A program made the position numbers and the translations under genes. From Clostridium_I sp047718555 (lineage in GTDB: Bacteria; Bacillota; Clostridia; Clostridiales; Clostridiaceae), in assembly GCF_047718555.1 (NCBI RefSeq), contig NZ_JBDNRK010000006.1:1-64000 (forward strand): a stretch of 64,000 nucleotides of DNA, given 5' to 3'. Positions 44,578 through 53,872 of the stretch are shown one piece after another (positions within the stretch are counted from its first letter, which is position 1; each line of letters opens with the position of its first letter). The notes beneath the pieces are model-generated. The model searched no databases. It worked only from the letters and a program-made list of their open reading frames with translations, and was not told the DNA's origin.

Positions 44578-44985
44578 ATGAGCATGGAAAATAATAATGA
44601 AAACAAGGAAATCGAAAAAGAAAATATAACTGAAATAACACCTGCATCATCTAATGAGTTAGATGAAGTAGAAACAGGAACTGTAGAAAAAAAGGAAGAA
44701 GCTAAAGAAGAAATTAAGGTTGAAAAGGAAACAAATTCTGTAAATGGAAAGGATTCCTTTATAAGTATCGTAGTAGATCAGGCTATTTCTTTAGGAATAT
44801 CTGCAGCAGTATTATTTATTGGGGATTTCATTTTAAGGCTTTTTGGACTGTTTGTTCAAGACAAAGAAGGTATGTTTATTATTCTCTTTGTAGTTGTTAA
44901 CATAATCTACAACACAATAATGCATAAAGCAAAAGCATCAAGTACTTTTGGAGAAAAATTAGCACATTTAAAAATTACGAAATAA
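44578..44985 (+). CDS. RDD-like small membrane protein
   Basis: A 135-residue protein: residues 1-58 are a highly acidic, probably disordered tail, followed by two membrane helices (about 63-85 and 97-117) and the ending TFGEKLAHLKITK, which resembles the end of RDD domains (GK/EKL..LK). Function unknown. AGGAGG lies 9 bases before ATG 44578. It is a single gene behind a family I repeat. Confidence 0.7.
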   Translation: MSMENNNENKEIEKENITEITPASSNELDEVETGTVEKKEEAKEEIKVEKETNSVNGKDSFISIVVDQAISLGISAAVLFIGDFILRLFGLFVQDKEGMFIILFVVVNIIYNTIMHKAKASSTFGEKLAHLKITK

Positions 44986-45111
44986 GTATCAACTTTTAAT
45001 AATATTATATTATTTTAGGATTCATAAACATTTTTTATAAAATTTCGGGTATTTAATTTTAGTAAGTAATTTAATACGCCAGTTCATAAGGTGAATTTTT
45101 ATCTTAAAAAG

Positions 45112-45163
45112 TTATCTGATGACTAACTGATGTAATACTCCCATTGTACTTAATGGGAGTATC
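45112..45163. repeat. Family II repeat, mini copy
   Basis: TATCTGATGACTAACTGATG and TAATACTCCCATT match the start of 17879-18063. Here it closes at once into a perfect hairpin, ATACTCCCATT (45135-45145) with AATGGGAGTAT (45152-45162). The rest of 44986-45111 is A/T-rich with nothing seen. Confidence 0.6.
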
Positions 45164-45194
45164 TGCATTACTGTTAGAAAGTCTTGAAATTGAA

Positions 45195-45267
45195 TTAAGG
45201 TACATTCAAATAAATAGCTAGTCAGTATGCTAGTATATTTGACTGATTATTTATTTTTATATGATTA
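45195..45267 (-). repeat. Family I repeat, short (internally deleted) copy
   Basis: Begins TTAAGGTACATTCAAATAAA, contains GTCAGTATGCTAGTATATTT, and ends in the left terminus (GACTGATTATTTATTTTTAT), with the central part missing. It is about 57 bases before rlmD. Confidence 0.6.
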
Positions 45268-45323
45268 AAATAAATAAGTTTTACAATGAAATAAAAGTAT
45301 AAATAATCTAGGAGCGATCAGGA

Positions 45324-46682
45324 TTGAGAAGACATGAAGAATATGAATTTGATGTAGTAGATATAGAATTTCCAGGTATGGGTATTGCATACAGTGAGGA
45401 TAGAAAAATATACATAAAAGGCGCCGTACCAGGTCAAAAGGTTTTGGGAAAGGTTAAAAAATTAAAAAAGGAATATGGTGAAGCAAAGCTTATAAAAGCG
45501 CTTAATACAATTGAAGGAGAAGTGGAACCTAAATGTGTCCACTTTGGAGTCTGTGGAGGTTGCACCCACCAGTTTATTGATTATGATAAGCAAATAAACT
45601 TAAAAGAAAAGCAACTTTTAAAATTATTCAAGGATGCAGAAATAGACGATTTTATCTATGAAGGCATAGGTAGAAGTCCAAAGGAATTTGAATACAGAAA
45701 TAAAATGGAATTCAGCTTTGGAGATATGGAAAAGGGTGGAGAGCTCACTTTAGGTATGCACATGAAAAACAAGGCCTTTGGAATTGTAAATGTTCATGAA
45801 TGCACTCTTGTTCATGCGGATTTTAGAAAAATTTTGGATACTATTGTAAACTATTTTAGAGATAAAGAGTCTACTTATTATAAAATAATGAAAAGAGAAG
45901 GATATCTGAGAAATCTTGTAATCAGAAGAACAGAGCACACTGGAGAAATTTTAGTCAATCTTGTAACAACTTCTCAAGGTTCCTTTGATAAAGAAGAAGT
46001 TGTTAAATTACTGTTCTCCTTAAAGCTTGAAGCTAATGTAGTTGGAATTCTTCACACTACTAACGATTCTTTTTCTGATGTGGTAGCAGCAGATAAGATT
46101 GATATACTTTACGGAAGAGACTATATAATTGAAGAGATACTTGGTCTTAAATTTAAAATATCACCACTGTCATTCTTTCAAACTAATACTTTGGGGGCTG
46201 AAAAACTCTACAGCATAGTTATGGACTTTGTAGGTGAAGCTGATTCAAAACTAATCTTTGATCTATACTGCGGCACAGGAACCATTGGCCAAATTGCAGC
46301 AGCTAAAAATGCAAAAAAAGTTATAGGCATTGAGCTCATAGAAGAAGCAGTAAAAGCTGCCAATGAAAATGCAAAGCTGAACAATTTAGATAACTGCAGC
46401 TTTATTGCAGGAGATGTAGCCAAAGTAATACAGGAACTTCAGGATAAACCAGACGTAATAATTCTAGATCCACCAAGACCAGGCGTACATCCAAAGGCTT
46501 TAGATTATGTAATAAAATTTGATGCTAAGGAGATCGTATATGTTTCCTGCAATCCTAAGACTTTGATGGTGGATCTTAGAAAGCTTATAGATAGCGGATA
46601 TAAGGTGGAGAGAGTTAAGGGGATGGATATGTTCCCGATGACTGGGCACGTGGAGTGTGTTGTATTGATAACAAAGAAATAG
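45324..46682 (+). CDS. rlmD: 23S rRNA (uracil-5)-methyltransferase, RlmD type
   Basis: Makes m5U in 23S rRNA (RumA/RlmCD group). The 452-residue protein has an N-terminal TRAM domain (1-60), Fe-S cysteines 71, 77 and 80 (CVHFGVCGGC) with another near 158, the SAM motif DLYCGTGTIGQ, and catalytic DPPRPGVH and SCNPKT. The start is TTG 45324, 10 bases after AGGAG; no in-frame ATG fits. Its 3' end (GHVECVVLI codons) is where composition changes and the foreign region begins. Confidence 0.93.
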   Translation: MRRHEEYEFDVVDIEFPGMGIAYSEDRKIYIKGAVPGQKVLGKVKKLKKEYGEAKLIKALNTIEGEVEPKCVHFGVCGGCTHQFIDYDKQINLKEKQLLKLFKDAEIDDFIYEGIGRSPKEFEYRNKMEFSFGDMEKGGELTLGMHMKNKAFGIVNVHECTLVHADFRKILDTIVNYFRDKESTYYKIMKREGYLRNLVIRRTEHTGEILVNLVTTSQGSFDKEEVVKLLFSLKLEANVVGILHTTNDSFSDVVAADKIDILYGRDYIIEEILGLKFKISPLSFFQTNTLGAEKLYSIVMDFVGEADSKLIFDLYCGTGTIGQIAAAKNAKKVIGIELIEEAVKAANENAKLNNLDNCSFIAGDVAKVIQELQDKPDVIILDPPRPGVHPKALDYVIKFDAKEIVYVSCNPKTLMVDLRKLIDSGYKVERVKGMDMFPMTGHVECVVLITKK

Positions 46683-46718
46683 AAGTAAAGGACTGAAAAG
46701 GCTTGAAGTAAGGGCTTT

Positions 46719-46766
46719 CGAGAGTTGGAGTTGGTTAGGCAATGATTCCGACTCTCGATTTTATTA
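46719..46766 (+). terminator. Terminator after rlmD
   Basis: CGAGAGTTGGA (46719-46729) pairs with TCCGACTCTCG (46747-46757, one G.U), then ATTTTATT. Confidence 0.8.
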
Positions 46767-46885
46767 TGTTTTATTGGTGACAGGAAACATGTCAATGGAG
46801 TATAGTTGAGTGGATAGGATTATTATTGGGTAGGTTGAGGAGTTGGTTTAGATGTGAGACAGGTTGAGGATGCAGGATAGATGGA

Positions 46886-46937
46886 TGCAAAACAGCCAAT
46901 CTCGTGGCATTGTCTTTTCCGGTGAGATTGGCTGTTT
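46886..46937 (-). terminator. Terminator of the RM operon
   Basis: AAACAGCCAATCTC and GAGATTGGCTGTTT form a perfect 14-bp stem one base after the last gene of the leftward operon; TTTTGC follows on the - strand. Confidence 0.85.
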
Positions 46938-46938
46938 A

Positions 46939-47844
46939 TTATTTGTCAGATTCTTCTTCGATTTCTTTCAGTGTTTTGCCTTCCGCGGTTTTCCATTCAG
47001 TTAAACCATTAGCATGACCGCCTATAACAAAAGCAGCAGCGTAGGAAGGGCTGTGAAATAGAACATCATCTTGTAATACTTCATGTTCATCAATTTTTGC
47101 ATTTTTACGAGCATCTTTTATTCCAGCAGGGATGCTTTGGGAATCTATTGTTTCAATATGACTACCTTTGAGTACAACAAAGCCTTCGCTGGTTTGTTTG
47201 CAAGATGCCTCAATGACTTGGCCGCTTTTTCTGCTTTTCCTCTTAAGATATAGAATAATTTCTTCATCGGTCTTTGTATCAACTTCTGAAGTGATAGATT
47301 TAGGCTCACTGAAAGGCACAAACACCTTATGCCCAAGTGTACCCATGATGATTTTAGCGTAATCTACGAATTCCTCTAATTCACTCTCTTTTTCCTCAGT
47401 AATATTTCCTAGAGTTGGGTCATTTCCGTTCTTTATAATATATCGGTTTGCCTGCGTAGCAAGATTACAAAAACGATTTTCAAGATAGCTTATTTCTGTA
47501 GGACCAAATGAATTATTGGAGGTTGTGAATACAATGGCTTCCGTCCAGTAATCCTTCTCTGGGTTGCGTTTATGCTCTAATAAGCGATAAAGAATTCCTT
47601 CGCCATTTTTCCTTGCTCCTGCCTGGCCTATATATACAACATTTTCTCCCGTCTGATCTGATGTTCCGAATAGAAAATAAACGCCACTTTGCTTAAGATC
47701 ATCTCGTTCCTTGCATTTATCAAGTTCTGTACGTGGAATTTTATAAGCAACACCAGTCCAGTTAGCGAGCGTACATTTTATGCGTCCGTTTGCATCACCA
47801 TCCATGAGGAACAGGTTGATACTTTTTCCTCTTGTAGCAGCCAT
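46939..47844 (-). CDS. GIY-YIG nuclease domain protein with DUF4357
   Basis: A 301-residue protein. The GIY-YIG motif appears as GVYFLFG (54-60) and VVYIGQA (69-75), with an Arg/Glu-bearing continuation (YRLLEHK, SYLENRF). The C-terminal third (SGQVIEASCKQT to NGLTEWKTAEGKTLKEIE) is a DUF4357 domain, often attached to such nucleases in defence loci. Last gene of the type I RM operon, starting on the last base of the protease gene. A role in defence is inferred from neighbours. Confidence 0.88.
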   Translation of the reverse strand: MAATRGKSINLFLMDGDANGRIKCTLANWTGVAYKIPRTELDKCKERDDLKQSGVYFLFGTSDQTGENVVYIGQAGARKNGEGILYRLLEHKRNPEKDYWTEAIVFTTSNNSFGPTEISYLENRFCNLATQANRYIIKNGNDPTLGNITEEKESELEEFVDYAKIIMGTLGHKVFVPFSEPKSITSEVDTKTDEEIILYLKRKSRKSGQVIEASCKQTSEGFVVLKGSHIETIDSQSIPAGIKDARKNAKIDEHEVLQDDVLFHSPSYAAAFVIGGHANGLTEWKTAEGKTLKEIEEESDK

Positions 47845-49409
47845 TATGGTAGCCTCCTTTGTTTTTTAGGTTTTTTAGTTTTTTCATCTCGAGAGTGAGC
47901 GCCAAGTGTAGGTACTTTTAGTGTCTGCAATACTTCATTACATTCATGTATAGAACATCCATGAAAGGATGTAAGAATATACATATATGCATAATGTTCT
48001 CTAATAGTAGGACTATATACCATCCCAGATAATTGCAAGGCACTATTTGCTTCAGTAAGTGATAATTTCAAGCCGACCGCCATTGCCGTATATGCCTCAA
48101 TCTTGAAAATATGTTCAGGCTTTTGAACACGGGAATAATCCATAGGTCCAAGTAATGTTCTATCTTGGAAAATAGATGTATTCCATTTGGCTGCTTGAAT
48201 ATATGACCACATTCTTTGTGTTGTTGTTTGATTTACTATTCTTGCACGAGTATAGTCTGATTCAAATTCAGCAGTTACATTTTCTAATGCTTTTGCCTTA
48301 TTAAACATCTCCATGTTTTGGGGAGTGGAGTCGTATGTAGGCAATTTGATATATTGCATATCTATGCGGTACATCATGTACAAAGGAGTTGCGTGATCGT
48401 ATCTTTCATTTTCATTTACCAGCTTTGTAGAAAAGTCCAGTGTACATTCTGAAAGATGGTCTTTTGCATATTCTGTTAGACTAATCTTGTTATTGTCCAA
48501 GATGATGTACTTGCTATCTTTTAATACAAAATAACCTTCAGCATAACAGAATGATCCAGTATTTATAGTTGCCCTTAGGAAATCATTACTACAATATAAT
48601 TCAAAGGCTTCAGCAGGAGTGGTTTTCTGCTGATATCGTTTGGCTTTTGAATGCCGATGTCTCCGATGCTGATGTGATTGGCTTTCCTGCTCATCGTAAT
48701 GATAGAATTCTGATGCTTCATGGTACCCCAGTTCGGTCATTCGTATAGCAGCAGATTGTTTTGAAACTTGGAAGAATGATGCTAGCTCATTTATAACACA
48801 TTTTGTAACTGAAAAACGGTCAGCTGATACATTGGCATTTAAAGCAGTTTTGTACAATTCATCAATTTTCTTTATTGTAGCCTTTTTTGGCATTAAGATT
48901 TTAGGAGCGATAGTACGAGCCTGCCATTCCATCTTTTCTTCATCTGACCATGAATTTTGATTGTCTGTTTGATGTAATTTATTATCGCAGCGAAATCCAA
49001 ATTCAACACCAGCTTCATGAGTACAGCGATAAACAAAATAGGCTCTATGTTTATACCAGTGAAAGCATTCATGAGCAAGTGTATTATTGATGCGACCATT
49101 ATTTAGCATATCTGCATCTAAGAATACAGTACCCTTTTTGACTTCATATCCTATATACTCCTGCTCAAGCCAATCGTATATCTCTATAATTCCTTTAGTG
49201 AAAGCAATGGCACCATGTACATTGCTCTCTGCAGATAAGTTTTCAGTCTGTACGATGTCTAAAGCCATAAGTTTTGTGGCAATATCCCAAATAGGAATAG
49301 GCATAGGGGTATAAATAGCCTCAGCACAATTATATTTTCTTAGAAACTTTTCTGCCTCTTGATCGAAATCATCAATAAATGGCATAAATGGATTTTTTCT
49401 TTCAGCCAT
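47844..49409 (-). CDS. ImmA/IrrE-type metalloprotease with C-terminal extension
   Basis: Zincin-like protein of 521 residues. Residues 1-200 are ImmA/IrrE-like with the zinc motif HECFHWYKH (HECFH 113-117). A basic, His-rich linker (HQHRRHRHSKAKRYQQK) follows near residue 245. The last ~70 residues (VGLKLSLTEANSALQLSG, then HGCSIHECNEVLQTL) form a helical module whose pattern I have seen at the ends of other bacterial regulatory proteins. It sits between hsdR and the GIY-YIG gene. ImmA relatives usually cleave a repressor; no partner repressor is visible here. Confidence 0.82.
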   Translation of the reverse strand: MAERKNPFMPFIDDFDQEAEKFLRKYNCAEAIYTPMPIPIWDIATKLMALDIVQTENLSAESNVHGAIAFTKGIIEIYDWLEQEYIGYEVKKGTVFLDADMLNNGRINNTLAHECFHWYKHRAYFVYRCTHEAGVEFGFRCDNKLHQTDNQNSWSDEEKMEWQARTIAPKILMPKKATIKKIDELYKTALNANVSADRFSVTKCVINELASFFQVSKQSAAIRMTELGYHEASEFYHYDEQESQSHQHRRHRHSKAKRYQQKTTPAEAFELYCSNDFLRATINTGSFCYAEGYFVLKDSKYIILDNNKISLTEYAKDHLSECTLDFSTKLVNENERYDHATPLYMMYRIDMQYIKLPTYDSTPQNMEMFNKAKALENVTAEFESDYTRARIVNQTTTQRMWSYIQAAKWNTSIFQDRTLLGPMDYSRVQKPEHIFKIEAYTAMAVGLKLSLTEANSALQLSGMVYSPTIREHYAYMYILTSFHGCSIHECNEVLQTLKVPTLGAHSRDEKTKKPKKQRRLP

Positions 49410-49424
49410 AGTACCTCCTTATAT

Positions 49425-52400
49425 CTATTCCTCATCTGAAGTTTTTACGTAAGGTATTGAGTTCTCAGCAATTTTATATGTTTGTGAAGATAGTGCATAT
49501 TTACTTGTTGACTTTTGAAAGTCATTTATAGTAGCAGTTTCACCACGTAGGATTTTGTATATTTCCCCCATGAATACATTGGCAATTTTACCTCTAATTT
49601 CTTCATTGTTTAAAAGCAGGGTATAAAAGTCAACATTTTGATCATATCCGATAACCAATGCATCTTGAACGCAATCATCATACGTAAATTTAAAATCATC
49701 AAACGAATTGATTTTTGCACTCTTCACTAAGCGCTCATGGAGTTCTTTGTTATTTAAGAGTAAATCTCGTATCTGTGATGCTGTTTTAGAGGTAGAATCC
49801 GATTCGTAGTTTTTATCATACAAGGCGTTAACCTCATCAATAATCGCTGAAAGTAATTTTTTCTGCTGTTCCTCAACAGTGGCAGGCTTAGGTTTCTTAA
49901 TAGATACTTCCGGCTTGGCTTCAATTTCATCACCGTTATTAGAAGATGTTTGTTTTTGACGAAAGTTGCTGACTGTTATCTTATCAGCAATATCGAAATT
50001 ATTACCACCAGTTCCTATATCAATTTCTTTAATGAGGTAGGAAAGGTAATTATAACGTTTATGAAATTCAAGGTTCTCATATGCAGTAGCTTGTATTAAG
50101 AAACAATATCCTTTGAGAAAGTGACGGATATCCTTTTTTAACTTAATCTGCTCGTTTTCAGTCATCTTGTAAATCCTTCTTAATGATGCATCCAGTAATG
50201 ACCACATACGTTGCTTGTCCCTATTTGTACGTTTAGATTGATATAGGAATGAATTGAATTCATCAATTTCATCAGTATCTAATACATTATAATTTTCAAT
50301 TTCACGGTCAAGATCACGAATATCTGCTGGAGAAATTGTTTGAAAGAGAATAGTATCCTTAAAGTAAGGTTGAAAAGCCTTCTTTATATCAGAATATTCA
50401 TTTTTAAAATCCAGAACAAAAGTAGTCTTTTCATATGGAGGACAAATTCTATTCAAACGTGATAGGGTCTGAACAGCTGCAGTCTTTCGTAATTTTTTAT
50501 CAACATACATTGCTACCAACTTTGGCTGGTCAAAACCAGTCTGATACTTATCTGCAACCAATAAAACTTGATAACATTTGCGATCGAATTCATAACGGAG
50601 TTCATCTTCTTTAATTCCATTCATTCCACGTTCTGTATATTCGGTTGGGTTATCGTGATCATCTTTCAGGGTGCATTTGCCTGAAAATGCAACTAAAGCC
50701 TTTAAACCTGTATAGCCCTTTTGGTTAATATATTTTTCAAATTTTAATTTGTATTCAATAGCAGCGGGAATAGAAGAAGTAACAACCATTGCTTTAGCAT
50801 TACCATCTAGTAAGTGCATTACATTATTTTTAAAGTGTTCTACAATAATTTCAACTTTCTGAGCTATGTTGGTTTCGTGTAAGTCAATAAAACGTGCCAT
50901 TTTACGTTTAGCAGTGATAGTATTTAGTTCTGGATCATCTTGAATTGCTTTGTTAATATGGCAGTAAGTTTTCCAAGTTATATAGTTATTTAAGACATTT
51001 AGAATATAGCCTTCTTCAATAGCTTGTTTCATGGAATAAACATCAAAAGATTCTTTCTTACCTTCAGCATTTAATGTGCCAAAAAGTTGAATGGTATCTG
51101 GTTTTGGAGTTGCAGTAAATGCAATCATGGAAACATTGCTCTGCTTGCCACTTTTTTGTATTTCTTCAACCATCTTATCTTCTTCTGTCTTTTCTTCATC
51201 ATTATCTTCATTCGATAGAACCTGAGTAACGGACTGCATGAATACTCCTTCTGTAGAAGAATGAGCCTCATCAATTAAAATAGCAAATTTCTTCTGTTTA
51301 AGATTACCTAATAAATCGTTATTAAGTATATAGAAGAACTTGTGTATAGTGGTTACTATAATTTTTGTGTTTCCAGAGAGCGCGATAGCTAAATCTTCAG
51401 AATCACATTTGTCATCCATAACTTTAACTTGTCCACTCTTGTGGTCCATCCCTAAAATGGACTCTTGTAGTTGCCTGTCAACAACAATACGATCAGTAAT
51501 AACTAATACGGTATCGAAAATATTATCATTTGCAGGGTCATGTACAGTGGAAAGAATATGTGCAAGCCAAGATATTGTCTCTGTCTTTCCACTGCCAGCT
51601 GAATGTTCAATTAGGTAGTTACAGTCAGTATGATTGATTATAACATCATCCATTACCTTTTCTACGGCACGGAGCTGATGGAAACGAGGAAAAATGAGCT
51701 CTTTTGTTTTCTTGTTTTTTCCAGTGTCTGCATTTCTGGTTTCTTTAGTTTTTATATAAATAAAACGTTCAATTAAATAAAGAATTCTATCTTTAGTCCA
51801 AATATCTTCCCACATATAGGAAACATTGATTCCATTATCATTGTGAGGATTTCCTTTTCCAAAGTTATCACCGATATTAAATGGGTTGAAGAAAGAATCT
51901 TTTCCTTGCAATTTTGTACAGAAATAGACTTCATTTAAATCCATTGCAAATGCAGCAAACACACCAATCTTTTCTTTTAGTAGACGAGAATTGCAGTCAC
52001 GTTCGTCCTTATATTGAGTGATGGCATCTTTATAAGTCTGGCCTGATGTATTACACTTTAACTCTATAGCAAAAATAGCGATGCCATTTAAGAATATAAC
52101 AAGATCAATTCGTTCATCATTCTTATGATAGACCTCTTCCATTACAGAGAAAATGTTTTTATTGTAATTTTCAACCGCCTTTGTATTTCTAGTACTATCT
52201 GGTTTGCGGAACATTAGTTTAAGTGTTTTTCCATTATCAAACTCTACACCGTTTTTTATTACATCAATAAGACCGCGAGAGATAAGATTTCCATTATGTC
52301 GATTTATTTCAGCGTTGATTGTATTTAGTATGGTTTCCTCAGTGCGATCTTTGTATAGCTTTCTAAGGCTATTCATAACATCGGACTGAGTATTTTCAAA

Positions 52401-52550
52401 AAATTCAAAGAGCACTTCTGTGTCCATTGATAATCCTGCTTTATAAGCAGAGGATTGGCGAATTCGAAAACCATTTACATCATGCAAATGGTTAAGAATT
52501 AATTTTTGATAATCTTTAGTTTCTTTCAATTGGTCTGCTATAATTGGCAT
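49425..52550 (-). CDS. hsdR: Type I restriction enzyme, R subunit
   Basis: Translocating endonuclease subunit. The 1041-residue protein has an N-terminal PD-(D/E)xK nuclease (IDLVIFLNGIAIFAIELKCN), then a superfamily 2 motor with Walker A SAGSGKTETIS, LIDEAHSS (DEAH), FTATPKPD, and motif VI-type QTLSRLNRICP, and a C-terminal helical part that binds HsdM. Intact length. Its start overlaps hsdS by 13 bases; GGAGAATAAATC precedes the ATG. Confidence 0.96.
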   Translation of the reverse strand: MPIIADQLKETKDYQKLILNHLHDVNGFRIRQSSAYKAGLSMDTEVLFEFFENTQSDVMNSLRKLYKDRTEETILNTINAEINRHNGNLISRGLIDVIKNGVEFDNGKTLKLMFRKPDSTRNTKAVENYNKNIFSVMEEVYHKNDERIDLVIFLNGIAIFAIELKCNTSGQTYKDAITQYKDERDCNSRLLKEKIGVFAAFAMDLNEVYFCTKLQGKDSFFNPFNIGDNFGKGNPHNDNGINVSYMWEDIWTKDRILYLIERFIYIKTKETRNADTGKNKKTKELIFPRFHQLRAVEKVMDDVIINHTDCNYLIEHSAGSGKTETISWLAHILSTVHDPANDNIFDTVLVITDRIVVDRQLQESILGMDHKSGQVKVMDDKCDSEDLAIALSGNTKIIVTTIHKFFYILNNDLLGNLKQKKFAILIDEAHSSTEGVFMQSVTQVLSNEDNDEEKTEEDKMVEEIQKSGKQSNVSMIAFTATPKPDTIQLFGTLNAEGKKESFDVYSMKQAIEEGYILNVLNNYITWKTYCHINKAIQDDPELNTITAKRKMARFIDLHETNIAQKVEIIVEHFKNNVMHLLDGNAKAMVVTSSIPAAIEYKLKFEKYINQKGYTGLKALVAFSGKCTLKDDHDNPTEYTERGMNGIKEDELRYEFDRKCYQVLLVADKYQTGFDQPKLVAMYVDKKLRKTAAVQTLSRLNRICPPYEKTTFVLDFKNEYSDIKKAFQPYFKDTILFQTISPADIRDLDREIENYNVLDTDEIDEFNSFLYQSKRTNRDKQRMWSLLDASLRRIYKMTENEQIKLKKDIRHFLKGYCFLIQATAYENLEFHKRYNYLSYLIKEIDIGTGGNNFDIADKITVSNFRQKQTSSNNGDEIEAKPEVSIKKPKPATVEEQQKKLLSAIIDEVNALYDKNYESDSTSKTASQIRDLLLNNKELHERLVKSAKINSFDDFKFTYDDCVQDALVIGYDQNVDFYTLLLNNEEIRGKIANVFMGEIYKILRGETATINDFQKSTSKYALSSQTYKIAENSIPYVKTSDEE

Positions 52551-53872
52551 GATTTATTCTCCTTTACACGCTTCTTTCCTGTTACAAATTCATAGATGAG
52601 TGACTTCTTATGTTGCTGCATTACTTCTATCTGTTTTTGCTTTTCAGATATAACAGAGTCAATGCGTCCACATTGTTTATCAAGAAACTCTACAATTTTG
52701 ACCTGCTCATCAATATTTTCAGTAAAAGGTATAATGAGCTCTTTTACTGCCCCCATATATAAACCATCTTGCGCAGATTTATTAGTTAAAAGTTGTTCCT
52801 GAATCAAAGTCGATTCTGATTTTAAACAGTATGCTAAATACTTAGGATTAGTAGTTGAAAGTGGACGTAAAAATGTTACACTACGTTGAAAAGCAACAGG
52901 TTCATTGTACTCATAAACACAGCATCTACCTATGGTTCCAACACAACAAAGTAAAACATCATTTCTCTGAGGATAGCCATTGGAAACAATGAGATTGAAG
53001 TCTTTTTCTGATATTTCACTCTCTGAATCACTAATATGCAATCCATCATCAAAAACATTTTTTGCACTAAGTAGTGGTTTGCCAGATGAAACTCTATCAA
53101 ATGTTCCATGAGTTCCATCTTTAATACCTGCAATAACATATTTAACTTTTTTTGTCTCCCATGATGAGGGGATACAACCAATATATTCAATACCACTATA
53201 TTTTCTTGGTTCAGAATTATTTATTCCACGTGATACAGTTTCGGTAATTAATCTTCTTTTGTGATTTTGAAGAAGTTCTAATTGTGTTTTTAAATCTATA
53301 ATAATACTGTCAATTTGTGAACATTGTTTATCAAGAAAATTTGCTATTATCTTTTGCTCATTTATTTTTGGTATTGTATATTTAAATTCAGCAAAATCAC
53401 CTTGATATAAGTGCTGAATTGTGCTATTGCCAGCATTTTTAATAGCATACCAAGTCCAGAATACGTCTGATTGGAGTACCCAGTAAAGGAAACGACGATC
53501 ATATCCGCTTATTGTAGAAATACGAAGTACACCACTGTTAAGGGAAGTTGGGGCGGTCAGACCATCAACAATGGCTACTTTACCAATTGTTCCGTCCTTG
53601 GTAATAAGTAAGTCTCCATTTTCAATTTGGATATCATGAGCTTCTTCCCAACGTTTCATAGGAACATGAACACAGGTATCCCAATTAATACCACCATTGA
53701 CAAAGTCTGTACCAGTAATTAGAAAAGCTCCTTCATCACAATATTCTTCAGAAGTTAAACCTTGCCAACCAATACGACCTTTTAATGTAGAAATATATTT
53801 AATTTTATTAGTTTGCCAATCGACGGGAATGGTGCCAATCCAACTAATACCACTTTCTTTTGTTTTAGACAT
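52538..53872 (-). CDS. hsdS: Type I restriction enzyme, specificity (S) subunit
   Basis: Sets the DNA target. The 444-residue protein has two target-recognition domains in tandem, each opening with IGTIPVDWQTNKIKYI or IGCIPSSWETKKVKYVI and ending in a conserved helix with LDKQCSQIDSIIIDLKTQLE or LDKQCGRIDSVISEKQKQIE followed by HKRRLITE or HKKSLIYE. Both TRDs look intact. The recognition sequence cannot be read from this. It is translationally coupled to hsdM (one-base overlap). Confidence 0.95.
   Translation of the reverse strand: MSKTKESGISWIGTIPVDWQTNKIKYISTLKGRIGWQGLTSEEYCDEGAFLITGTDFVNGGINWDTCVHVPMKRWEEAHDIQIENGDLLITKDGTIGKVAIVDGLTAPTSLNSGVLRISTISGYDRRFLYWVLQSDVFWTWYAIKNAGNSTIQHLYQGDFAEFKYTIPKINEQKIIANFLDKQCSQIDSIIIDLKTQLELLQNHKRRLITETVSRGINNSEPRKYSGIEYIGCIPSSWETKKVKYVIAGIKDGTHGTFDRVSSGKPLLSAKNVFDDGLHISDSESEISEKDFNLIVSNGYPQRNDVLLCCVGTIGRCCVYEYNEPVAFQRSVTFLRPLSTTNPKYLAYCLKSESTLIQEQLLTNKSAQDGLYMGAVKELIIPFTENIDEQVKIVEFLDKQCGRIDSVISEKQKQIEVMQQHKKSLIYEFVTGKKRVKENKSCQL

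Noticed and set aside
52204..52802. Several + strand frames inside hsdR and hsdS
   Set aside because: They are antisense shadows of long, motif-bearing - strand genes and lack ribosome binding sites.
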